Positions 44,535 to 51,766 of a DNA stretch of 64,000 nucleotides are shown in pieces. Source of the DNA: Parabacteroides chongii (lineage in GTDB: Bacteria > Bacteroidota > Bacteroidia > Bacteroidales > Tannerellaceae); the NCBI RefSeq assembly GCF_029581355.1, contig NZ_CP120849.1:3256501-3320500 (forward strand), given 5' to 3'. The position numbers and the translations under genes were made by a program. Each line of letters opens with the position of its first letter. Positions within the stretch are counted from its first letter, which is position 1. A model generated the notes under the pieces. The model did no database searches. It worked only from the letters and a program-made list of their open reading frames with translations, and was not told the DNA's origin.

Positions 44535-46046
44535 TTATTTGATCTGCTTGAACGCTTTTCCCAGCATATCGGTAATATCTCCGGCGATCATACTCTCTTC
44601 CGAACGGTAAACGGCAGCCAGGTCGCCGGCCGTACCATGCAGGAAAACTCCTGATACAGCCGCTGTTTCGGTTTCTGCCCCTTGAGCCAGCAAGCCCAGG
44701 ATGATACCGGTCAGGACATCTCCGCTACCTGCCGTTGCCATGCCCGGATTTCCGCAACTGTTGAAATAGATGTTACCTCCGGGAGTACAGATTGCCGTGT
44801 AAGTACCTTTCAGTACGATGCAAAGTTTATGGTCGACAGCAAAAGACTGCGCTTTCCGCAGACGTTCGAACATGCTGCTGCTTTCTCCGGCGATGCGGTC
44901 GAACTCCTTCGGATGCGGGGTCAGGATGCTACGCGGAGGGATGCGGTTCAGCAGATCGTTATTGGAAGCGATCAGATTGAGCGCGTCGGCATCCAGTACG
45001 ACAGGCTTTTCCGTTGTCTGAAGCAGACGTTCCAAGGCAGCGGCCGATTCGAGGTGCTGACCTAATCCCGGTCCTACGCCGATAGCGGAATAGGCTGACA
45101 TTTCGGGGACAGTCGTGAAATAATCGGTATGCGGATCGAAGCTGACCATCGCTTCGGGGAAGGCTGTCTGCATGATTACTTCACCGCGTTGGGGAATATG
45201 AACGGTCAGCAATCCGCTTCCGCTTCTCAGGCAGGAGCGGGCAGCCAGCAGGGCGGCACCCATTTTACCTTTGCTTCCGGCGATAAGCAGAGCGTGACCG
45301 AAAGTCCCTTTATGAGAAAACTTGTCGCGGGGCTGGAATACTTCCGCCATATCTTCTTCCGTCACCATCATATACGGGGTAGGAGTTTGGTCGACGATAT
45401 CTTGATGAATACCGATATCCAGCACTTTCCATTCGCCTACATATTCGGCATTTTCGGGGAAGAAGAAGGCCAGTTTCGGGAAACCGAACGTCAGTGTCAG
45501 GCTTGCCCGTATGATAGCATCCGGGTCGTTGGTCTGATTATTCTCGCCAAACAGTCCGGAGGGAATGTCTATAGATACGATCGTAGCTTCCGACTGGTTG
45601 ATATATTTTACCATGGCAGCGAATCCGCCGGTCAGCGGACGGTTCAGACCGGAACCGAACAAGCCGTCGATCACGACATCGCGGTCAGTCAGTACCGGAG
45701 GAACGAAATCGGCAACCACTTCAGTGAACTCCACTTTCTCTAATCCGAGTATCCGTTGCTTGTTCATTTCGCAATCAAACGAAAGATGCTCGGTCGGGTT
45801 GAACAGATACGTTTCTACTTTGTAGCATTCATCTTTCAGCAGACGTGCGATGGCAAGCGCGTCGGCACCGTTGTTGCCTTGTCCGGCAAAGACGATGATG
45901 CGGGTTTGCTTCGAATAACGGCGGCAAAATTCTTGCACAAAGACTGTCGAGGCGCGTTCTACCAGATCGATAGAGCTGATTGGCTCGTTTTGAATCGTGT
46001 ATTGATCGAGTTCTTTAACCTTCTCGGTTGGAAATATCTTTATCAT
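44535..46046 (-). CDS. nnr: Bifunctional NAD(P)H-hydrate epimerase / ADP-dependent dehydratase
   Basis: A 503-residue fusion that repairs hydrated NAD(P)H: the N-terminal YjeF domain (about 1-215) epimerises NAD(P)HX, and the C-terminal ribokinase-like domain dehydrates it using ADP. Epimerase marks are VFAGQGNNGADALAIARLL and DGLFGSGLNRPLTGG. Dehydratase marks are AGSKGKMGAALLAARSCLRS, ILTPHPKEFDRIAG and NPGMATAGSGDVLTGIILGL. It appears monocistronic; TACTTTTG (complement of 46079-46086) is a candidate -7 element. Confidence 0.95.
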   Translation of the reverse strand: MIKIFPTEKVKELDQYTIQNEPISSIDLVERASTVFVQEFCRRYSKQTRIIVFAGQGNNGADALAIARLLKDECYKVETYLFNPTEHLSFDCEMNKQRILGLEKVEFTEVVADFVPPVLTDRDVVIDGLFGSGLNRPLTGGFAAMVKYINQSEATIVSIDIPSGLFGENNQTNDPDAIIRASLTLTFGFPKLAFFFPENAEYVGEWKVLDIGIHQDIVDQTPTPYMMVTEEDMAEVFQPRDKFSHKGTFGHALLIAGSKGKMGAALLAARSCLRSGSGLLTVHIPQRGEVIMQTAFPEAMVSFDPHTDYFTTVPEMSAYSAIGVGPGLGQHLESAAALERLLQTTEKPVVLDADALNLIASNNDLLNRIPPRSILTPHPKEFDRIAGESSSMFERLRKAQSFAVDHKLCIVLKGTYTAICTPGGNIYFNSCGNPGMATAGSGDVLTGIILGLLAQGAETETAAVSGVFLHGTAGDLAAVYRSEESMIAGDITDMLGKAFKQIK

Positions 46047-46102
46047 AATTGTAAGACATCAGATGTTTATTCTGCATACAAAAGTATAACAAACTTTGTA
46101 AA

Positions 46103-46205
46103 TGGCACACAGATAACACAGATTAAGCAGATTTACGCAGATTATTATTTCTCAGAATAAAATAAATCTGTGGTCATCTGCTTAATCTGTGTCATCAGTG
46201 TGCCA
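46103..46205. repeat. 103-base hairpin built of CAGAT/ATCTG repeats
   Basis: The 30-base arms 46103-46132 and 46176-46205 match at 28 of 30 positions when inverted. Each arm is made of 9-10-bp repeats (CAGATAACA, CAGATTAAG, CAGATTTACG). The element lies between the stop of the sensor kinase gene and the start of nnr. It could act as a transcript end. I recall similar AATCTGTG hairpins dispersed in gut Bacteroidales. Confidence 0.8.
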
Positions 46206-46213
46206 TCTGATAG

Positions 46214-47536
46214 CTAAACGAAAGTAAGCAGGAAGCGGCTGCCCTTTCCGGCTTCCGAAATGACGGTCAGGCTCCCTTTATGCATGTACATGATTTGCCG
46301 GGAAATACTTAATCCGATACCGGAACCGACCGGCTTGGTGGTGAAGAACGGGATAAAGATGCGTTCCTGAACATCTGCCGGAATGCCTGTCCCGTTGTCT
46401 TTGACCTGGATGAAGGTTTTCCCTTCCGCATTGATGCCGGCCGACAACTCTATTTGCGGGTCTGTACACTCCTTTGTCGCGTCCAGTGCATTCTTTATCA
46501 GATTGATAAGGATTTGTTCGATCAGCGTTTTATCTGCAATGACCTGCAGATGCGAGGAGGCAGGAAGTATCCGGATCGCATCCGTTTCTTCCTTGAACAG
46601 AGGAACGACGTTACCGAACAGGCTGTCTACCGGAATGATCTCGGGGACAGGCGTAGGAATACCCGTTACTTTCCGGTAATTCTCCACGAAACGGACCAGC
46701 CCGCTGCTTCTCCGGAAAATAGTATCGATCGCCTGGTTCATCTCCTCCCGGTCCTCTTCGTTGATCTCTTCCGAAGCCTGTTTGTTTTTCAACAGTTCGG
46801 AGAGGGAGACGATCGGAGTCATCGAGTTCATGATCTCATGCGTCAGTACGCGGATCAGCTTCTGCCACGCTTCGGTCTCCTTGTTTTCCAGTACGGAACG
46901 GATGTTCTTCATGCTGACGACCGTAAGCGGCTTGTTCAAAACCACGAACGACATGGAAGAGAGTATCAGTTGCGAATAATCTTCTTGGCGGCGGACCTGC
47001 AGGATGGAGAGTTCGCCGGGATGCAGAATACGCAGCCGCGCGGGAAGTTCCGGATGATAAGCAGCCAGATCGTCGATCGTTTCGGCGAAATTCAGTCCGG
47101 TTTGTATCTTGGCAGCCTGGTTCATCCACTCGATCTGTGCCGTCTCGGACGAATAGACGAAGACGGAAAGGTCGATATGATTGGCAAGCGCCTGGAAATA
47201 CTGCAGTTGACTTTCCTTCTGTTGCAGATGGGTTTTGTAATGCAGCAAAGCCTCCTCCATCGCTTCGGTCAGCTCACGGGGAAGCGTATCCGGATTTTCC
47301 CTGGGTGCTTTTCCCGAAGACAGGAAATCGGAGTAGCGCACCGACCAGACAAACTGGCGGAACAACCGGTCGCTCCGTTCCATCTGCCGCAGCAAGTACC
47401 AGGATTCGATCAGGAGAGCGATACCGGCAATCAGCGCGGAGATATAAAACTTCCCAGCCACCAGGAAAGCCCCCGCCAGGCTGGTGACCAGTATTAAGAG
47501 GATCGAGGCGATAGCCTTTTTCGAATACTGTTTCAT
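46214..47536 (-). CDS. Sensor histidine kinase (NtrB-like)
   Basis: A 440-residue kinase. Two N-terminal transmembrane helices (about residues 10-27 and 32-48) have almost no periplasmic loop, so it probably senses in the membrane or cytoplasm. A PAS-like region follows (about 110-215), then the H-box LTHEIMNSMTPIVSLSELL, N box LINLIKNALDAT, G1 VKDNGTGIP and G2 VGSGIGLSISRQIM. The HEIMNSMTP box resembles kinases paired with sigma-54 activators. Its start overlaps the activator stop by 4 bases, so they form a cognate pair. Confidence 0.93.
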   Translation of the reverse strand: MKQYSKKAIASILLILVTSLAGAFLVAGKFYISALIAGIALLIESWYLLRQMERSDRLFRQFVWSVRYSDFLSSGKAPRENPDTLPRELTEAMEEALLHYKTHLQQKESQLQYFQALANHIDLSVFVYSSETAQIEWMNQAAKIQTGLNFAETIDDLAAYHPELPARLRILHPGELSILQVRRQEDYSQLILSSMSFVVLNKPLTVVSMKNIRSVLENKETEAWQKLIRVLTHEIMNSMTPIVSLSELLKNKQASEEINEEDREEMNQAIDTIFRRSSGLVRFVENYRKVTGIPTPVPEIIPVDSLFGNVVPLFKEETDAIRILPASSHLQVIADKTLIEQILINLIKNALDATKECTDPQIELSAGINAEGKTFIQVKDNGTGIPADVQERIFIPFFTTKPVGSGIGLSISRQIMYMHKGSLTVISEAGKGSRFLLTFV

Positions 47537-48900
47537 AATCCGTATTTTTCCAGTCGCCTATATAAAGATGTACGCGTTATACCCAACAGGTCGGCAGCCT
47601 GTGTCAGATTACCGGAACAATGTTGCAAGGCTTCCTGTATCGTATGCTTCTCCAGTTCCTCCAGATTGAATTTCTCTTCTTTCTCCCGATAGCTGGAAAC
47701 GGGGGTACGGAGCATGAAGTCGTCGTATTGCAGTTTCTTCTGGTCGGAAAGGATGACCGCCCGTTCGATGACGTGTTGCAGTTCGCGGACATTGCCCGGC
47801 CAGTGATATTGTTTCAGCAGCTGGCGTGCTTCCCGTGAGAAGCCGTCGACCTCTTTCTTGTATTTCAGGCTGTAACGTTTCAGGAAATGATCGGCAAGGA
47901 GGGAGATGTCGTTTCCCCTTTCGCGCAGGGGAGGGACGAACAGCTCGATCGTGTTGATCCGGTAAAGCAGGTCCTGGCGGAAACTGCCGTCGCGTACTGC
48001 CGCATGCAGGTCGGTGTTGGTCGCACAGATCAGCCGGACATCTATCTGTGTCTCCTTGGTCGATCCCAGGCGGTTTATCTTTTGCTGTTCGATCACCGTG
48101 AGCAGCTTCGACTGGAGCATAAGCGGCAGGTTTCCGATCTCATTCAGAAAGAGCGTGCCGCCGGAGGCGATCTCGAAACGTCCCGACTTGCTTTTCCCCG
48201 CATCGGTAAACGCCCCTTTTTCGTATCCGAACAGTTCGCTTTCGAACAGGTTGTGCGGGATACTTCCCAGGTCGATAGGGACAAATGCCTCCTGGTTGCG
48301 CGGCGATTGTTTGTGAAGCGTATAGGCGATCAGGTCTTTTCCCGTCCCGTTCTCGCCCTGCAGCAGGATATTGGCATCCGCATGTTTCAGCTTCTCCAGC
48401 GTCCTGAATATCTGTTCCATCACAGGAGATTCGCCGATCACCTCTATCTCCGGCTCTGTGGTGGTGAGCACCGATTTCTGTTCTTTCAGCGTCTGTACTT
48501 CACCGCGGCGCAGGCTGAGTTCGAGGGCGGACGAGATGGTTGCCAGCATCTTTTCGTTCTGCCAGGGTTTCGGGATAAAGTCGGTGGCGCCTGCTTTGAT
48601 GGCACGGACGGCTTTTTCCGTATCCGAATAGGCGGTGATCAGGATCACGACCGTCTCGGGCGATATTTCGCGGATGCGTTCCAGCCAGTAAAAACCTTCT
48701 TTGCCGCTGACGGCATCGGCGGTAAAGTTCATATCGAGCAGGATCACGTTGTATTTGGTAGTCGACACCAGGCGGTTGATCTCTTTCGGGTTGGTGCTGG
48801 TCGTAACGCTTTCCGCCAGCGGGCGAAGCAACATCTTCAAAGTAAAGAGTATGTCTTCGTTGTCGTCGATCACTAATATTTTTCCTTGTCGTACTGCCAT
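47533..48900 (-). CDS. Sigma-54-dependent NtrC-family response regulator
   Basis: A 455-residue activator: receiver (1-125, phospho-Asp in NVILLDMNFTADAV), AAA+ domain (about 145-385) and Fis-type helix-turn-helix (NLTQAADLLGITRTSLYRRL). Walker A is LLQGENGTGKDLIAYT and the sigma-54 loop reads GAFTDA. Walker B is GGTLFLNEIGNLP, with Asn253 where the family has Asp. It is first in the operon with the kinase and divergent from the ABC genes, the likely targets. TAAGTTTG (complement of 48933-48940) is its -7 candidate. Confidence 0.94.
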   Translation of the reverse strand: MAVRQGKILVIDDNEDILFTLKMLLRPLAESVTTSTNPKEINRLVSTTKYNVILLDMNFTADAVSGKEGFYWLERIREISPETVVILITAYSDTEKAVRAIKAGATDFIPKPWQNEKMLATISSALELSLRRGEVQTLKEQKSVLTTTEPEIEVIGESPVMEQIFRTLEKLKHADANILLQGENGTGKDLIAYTLHKQSPRNQEAFVPIDLGSIPHNLFESELFGYEKGAFTDAGKSKSGRFEIASGGTLFLNEIGNLPLMLQSKLLTVIEQQKINRLGSTKETQIDVRLICATNTDLHAAVRDGSFRQDLLYRINTIELFVPPLRERGNDISLLADHFLKRYSLKYKKEVDGFSREARQLLKQYHWPGNVRELQHVIERAVILSDQKKLQYDDFMLRTPVSSYREKEEKFNLEELEKHTIQEALQHCSGNLTQAADLLGITRTSLYRRLEKYGL

Positions 48901-49038
48901 GCTATTTGTTCTTCGTGTGTTATAGAGTGCCCCAAACTTAGGTAAAATTTCCGGATAGATGACAAACTAATACGTACTATCCGAATAATTAATGTTTACC
49001 TGCCTACTATTTATCTGAAATCTCCTCACTTTTTATTC

Positions 49039-49094
49039 TTTTTAGCATGCCCGAAATTGATTTTTAGCATGCTTGAATTTAATTTTTAGCTAGC
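49039..49094. repeat. Three-unit 22-bp array with TTTTTAGCATGC core
   Basis: AGCATGC at 49044 and 49066 and AGCTAGC at 49088, each preceded by TTTTT; exact 22-bp spacing. GCATGC and GCTAGC are both perfect palindromes. Confidence 0.75.
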
Positions 49095-49206
49095 TAAAAA
49101 TTGATTTGAAGCAAGGAAAAAAGTATAAAAATAGAAGACTTAACAATTAGTTCTTCCTTAGAAAAAGACTAGTTGCTCCTGTGTCGGGAGCTAGTTATTA
49201 GTTATG

Positions 49207-49249
49207 AACCGTACGGTATCGTATGGGAAGTGTACGATATCGTACGGTT
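49207..49249. promoter_or_regulatory. 17-base inverted repeat, candidate activator site
   Basis: The arm 49207-49223 (AACCGTACGGTATCGTA) pairs with 49233-49249 at 16 of 17 positions across a 9-base spacer. It also reads as a direct repeat, GTACGRTATCGTAYGG at 49211 and 49232 (21 bp apart). It lies 52-94 bases upstream of the sigma-54-like element, a distance typical for NtrC-family enhancer sites. The role is inferred. Confidence 0.55.
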
Positions 49250-49300
49250 GTTATGTTTTGGAGGATGTATATATCTTTAATTTTTAACGCCTTATGAAAA

Positions 49301-49316
49301 TGGCATGGATATTGAA
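49301..49316 (+). promoter_or_regulatory. Sigma-54-like -24/-12 promoter
   Basis: TGGCATG, four bases, TTGAA, compared with the consensus TGGCACG-N4-TTGCA. The GG and the -12 dinucleotide are 10 bases apart as required, but the -12 reads GA instead of GC. The predicted start (about 49327) is about 29 bases before the permease ATG at 49356. Confidence 0.5.
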
Positions 49317-49355
49317 TGTAACTATTCAGAAAGTAACCTAATATTGTTCAGAATC

Positions 49356-51743
49356 ATGTTTAAACATTACATTAAAGTAGCTATCCGCCAGGTGAAACGG
49401 AGTTTTCTGTTTTCCTCCATCAATATATTCGGTTTTGTATTGGGCATGACTGCCGCCTTCCTTATTTATTTATGGATTGTGGATGAACTGACGTTTGAGG
49501 ATTTTAATAAGAACGGCGACTCCATCTATCGGGTGATCCGGGAAGAACAAACCGCCAACGGGCAAGTCCCCTCTACGGTCACTCCGCTCAGCGAAACCTT
49601 CCGGAAAGAATTTCCGAAGGTGGAGAATGCTACTTTTATAAAGTACGGCGGTACATATGACATTCGTACGGACGCTGTGGCTTTGGAAGCTAGCTACGCA
49701 TTTGTCGATTCGACTTTCTTCGATGTATTCAGCTTTCCGGTTGTGGCAGGCGATCCGTCCCTGCTGAAGAAAGACCCGCAGATGATCGTATTGTCGGAAG
49801 CGACAGCCGGGAAACTGTTCGGTAAGACGTCGGCTGTCGGGAAAGAAGTTTCCTGCAGATTGAATAATAAATATTATAAGGTAGCCGCTGTCCTGAAAGT
49901 ACCGCGCAAAAGCCATATACAGTTTGATGTACTGGCGAGTTGGGACTCTTATAAGTGGGCGGGCATAGAAGATGAGATTTGGAGCTTTTCGGAAAGGATG
50001 CACGTCTTTATCCAACTGAAGAAAGGAAATACACTGACGGATGCCGACCGGTCAGCCATGCGCGATGTCTGGGTGAAACATTCGCAATGGGGAAAGCCGC
50101 TCGCTTTCCAGCCGTTGAAAGACATTCATCTGCGTACATCTTTCAAAGAACCGAACGATGTGTTCAATCATGGCAATATACAACAGATTTACCTCTTTGC
50201 GGTGCTGGCTGTCCTGATCATCTTTATGGGGGCATTCAACTTTATGACTTTGTCGACGGCGCGTGCCTCCCTGCGGTCGAAAGAGATCGGAGTCCGGAAA
50301 GTGACCGGGGCGAAAAAGAACAAGCTGGTCATGCAGTTCCTGTCGGAAAGTCTGGTGCAGGCTTTTATCTCGTTGCTGCTGGCGTTGGCACTGACGGAAC
50401 TGTTGCTGCCGTTTTTCAATCTGTTTGTCGGGAAGGATATCACGTTGCAGTTCAATTGGCAGACGTTGTTGTTTGTCCTGTTCGGTATTGTCGGGGTCGG
50501 TTGCCTGGCAGGGGCGTTCCCTGCTTTCTATATGTCGTCGTTCAGTCCGCTGCTGGCTTTCAAGGGAGGGCAGGCGACCGGTAAGAAAGGGACATTGATC
50601 AAAGGGCTGGTTTGTGTGCAGTTCGTGATCGCAATCACCATGATTATTTGTACGACCGTCATATTCAAGCAACTCCATTATCTGCAGAATGCCGACCTGG
50701 GACTGGACAAGGAACATCTGATTGAAGTGGATGTTATGGACTGGCGGCGGGGAACCGAAGGTTTTAAACAGAAGATACTCAAGAACCCATATGTAAAGAG
50801 CGTGGCGCTGGGCGTGGAGATCACGGACTACCTGCAGGGATACGGTTATGAACAAAGTATGTTCCATTGGGAAGATGAAACCGGAAAGGCAGATTCGATG
50901 ATGATGGTCGGAATGGTGGGCGACAGCGACTTTATCCCGACTTTGGGACTGACCTTGCTGAAAGGGGAAACATTCGGCACGAATCCCGACCATTACTGGG
51001 ACGGCTCCTATGGGAAGGAATCGCCGATCGTTATCAATGAAACTGCCTGGAAGATGCTGAAAGTCGGGAATCCGGTCGGCATGCTGTTGACGGGCGGCGG
51101 TATCGGTATCCGTAATTCGAGGGTCGTTGGCGTTGTGAAGGACTTTAACTTCCAGCCGTTGCGGGAAAAGATAAAACCGGCATTCTTCTATTATACGGTT
51201 CAGCTGTTCAATTATATGTATATCCGTATCTCGGCGGAGAACCAGGCGGCTACTTTGAAGTTCCTGAAAAAGCAATATGAAGAAGAACGTCCGGATATGC
51301 TTTTCAACTACCGCTTCCTGACGGACGTGTTGAATGAGAATTATGCCCGCGAGCAGCAGCAAAGCCGGATGTTCCTGATCTTTACCGTACTGGCGATCAT
51401 CGTTGCCATGATGGGTGTCTTCGGGCTGGTGGCGCTCTCTACGGTGCAGCGGACGAAGGAAATAGGTGTCCGCAAGGTGAATGGGGCACATTCCGACCGG
51501 ATCGTGAAGATGTTCTGCCGCGAATATATGATCTGGGTAGGCATTGCTTTCGTGATTGCCTGTCCGGTCGGTTACCTGTTTATGCTGAAATGGCTGAGTA
51601 ACTTTGCCTATCAGACGACGATCAGCTGGTGGCTCTTCCCGTTGGCGGGCGGCATTATCTTACTGATAACCCTGTTGACCGTCATGGCGCAGACCTGGCG
51701 TGCCGCATCCCGGAATCCGGTAGAATCTTTACGATATGAATAA
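49356..51743 (+). CDS. ABC transporter permease, MacB/FtsX type (copy 1)
   Basis: A 795-residue permease with two FtsX-like halves. Helix 1 (LFSSINIFGFVLGMTAAFLI) leads into a large extracytoplasmic MacB-type domain. Three helices around 290-420 follow (AVLAVLIIFMGAFNFMTLST, with the family motif RSKEIGVRKVTGAKK). A second extracytoplasmic domain precedes the final three helices (VALSTVQRTKEIGVRKVNGA, ending RNPVESLRYE). I start at 49356 (MFKHYIKVAIRQVKRS) because it matches the start of the downstream paralogue; an in-frame ATG at 49305 lies on the candidate promoter. Substrate unknown; peptide, lipoprotein or drug export are options. Confidence 0.9.
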   Translation: MFKHYIKVAIRQVKRSFLFSSINIFGFVLGMTAAFLIYLWIVDELTFEDFNKNGDSIYRVIREEQTANGQVPSTVTPLSETFRKEFPKVENATFIKYGGTYDIRTDAVALEASYAFVDSTFFDVFSFPVVAGDPSLLKKDPQMIVLSEATAGKLFGKTSAVGKEVSCRLNNKYYKVAAVLKVPRKSHIQFDVLASWDSYKWAGIEDEIWSFSERMHVFIQLKKGNTLTDADRSAMRDVWVKHSQWGKPLAFQPLKDIHLRTSFKEPNDVFNHGNIQQIYLFAVLAVLIIFMGAFNFMTLSTARASLRSKEIGVRKVTGAKKNKLVMQFLSESLVQAFISLLLALALTELLLPFFNLFVGKDITLQFNWQTLLFVLFGIVGVGCLAGAFPAFYMSSFSPLLAFKGGQATGKKGTLIKGLVCVQFVIAITMIICTTVIFKQLHYLQNADLGLDKEHLIEVDVMDWRRGTEGFKQKILKNPYVKSVALGVEITDYLQGYGYEQSMFHWEDETGKADSMMMVGMVGDSDFIPTLGLTLLKGETFGTNPDHYWDGSYGKESPIVINETAWKMLKVGNPVGMLLTGGGIGIRNSRVVGVVKDFNFQPLREKIKPAFFYYTVQLFNYMYIRISAENQAATLKFLKKQYEEERPDMLFNYRFLTDVLNENYAREQQQSRMFLIFTVLAIIVAMMGVFGLVALSTVQRTKEIGVRKVNGAHSDRIVKMFCREYMIWVGIAFVIACPVGYLFMLKWLSNFAYQTTISWWLFPLAGGIILLITLLTVMAQTWRAASRNPVESLRYE

Positions 51744-51766
51744 AACATCAAACAAACGATAACGAT

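Larger units (their letters stand above)
48901..49355. other. Divergent regulatory region between the sigma-54 activator and ABC genes
   Basis: No gene found. From left to right it holds the activator's own -7 element (48933-48940), a three-unit 22-bp array of AGCATGC/AGCTAGC (49039-49094), a 17-base inverted repeat (49207-49249) and a sigma-54-like -24/-12 element (49301-49316). Confidence 0.75.

Noticed and set aside
46454..47497. 347-codon open frame opposite the sensor kinase
   Set aside because: It has no recognisable domain, and it lies antisense to a clear histidine kinase; GC-rich third positions keep the opposite strand open.
47887..48876. 329-codon open frame opposite the sigma-54 activator
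   Set aside because: Antisense to a fully conserved AAA+ gene; composition is atypical (many R, Q and F) and no family is recognisable.
49305..49355. Upstream start for permease copy 1
   Set aside because: The extension overlaps the sigma-54-like element, and the paralogue begins at the position matching 49356.
50052..51491. 479-codon open frame opposite permease copy 1
   Set aside because: Antisense shadow; a similar shadow (52949-54133) occurs opposite the paralogous permease, as expected from shared sequence.
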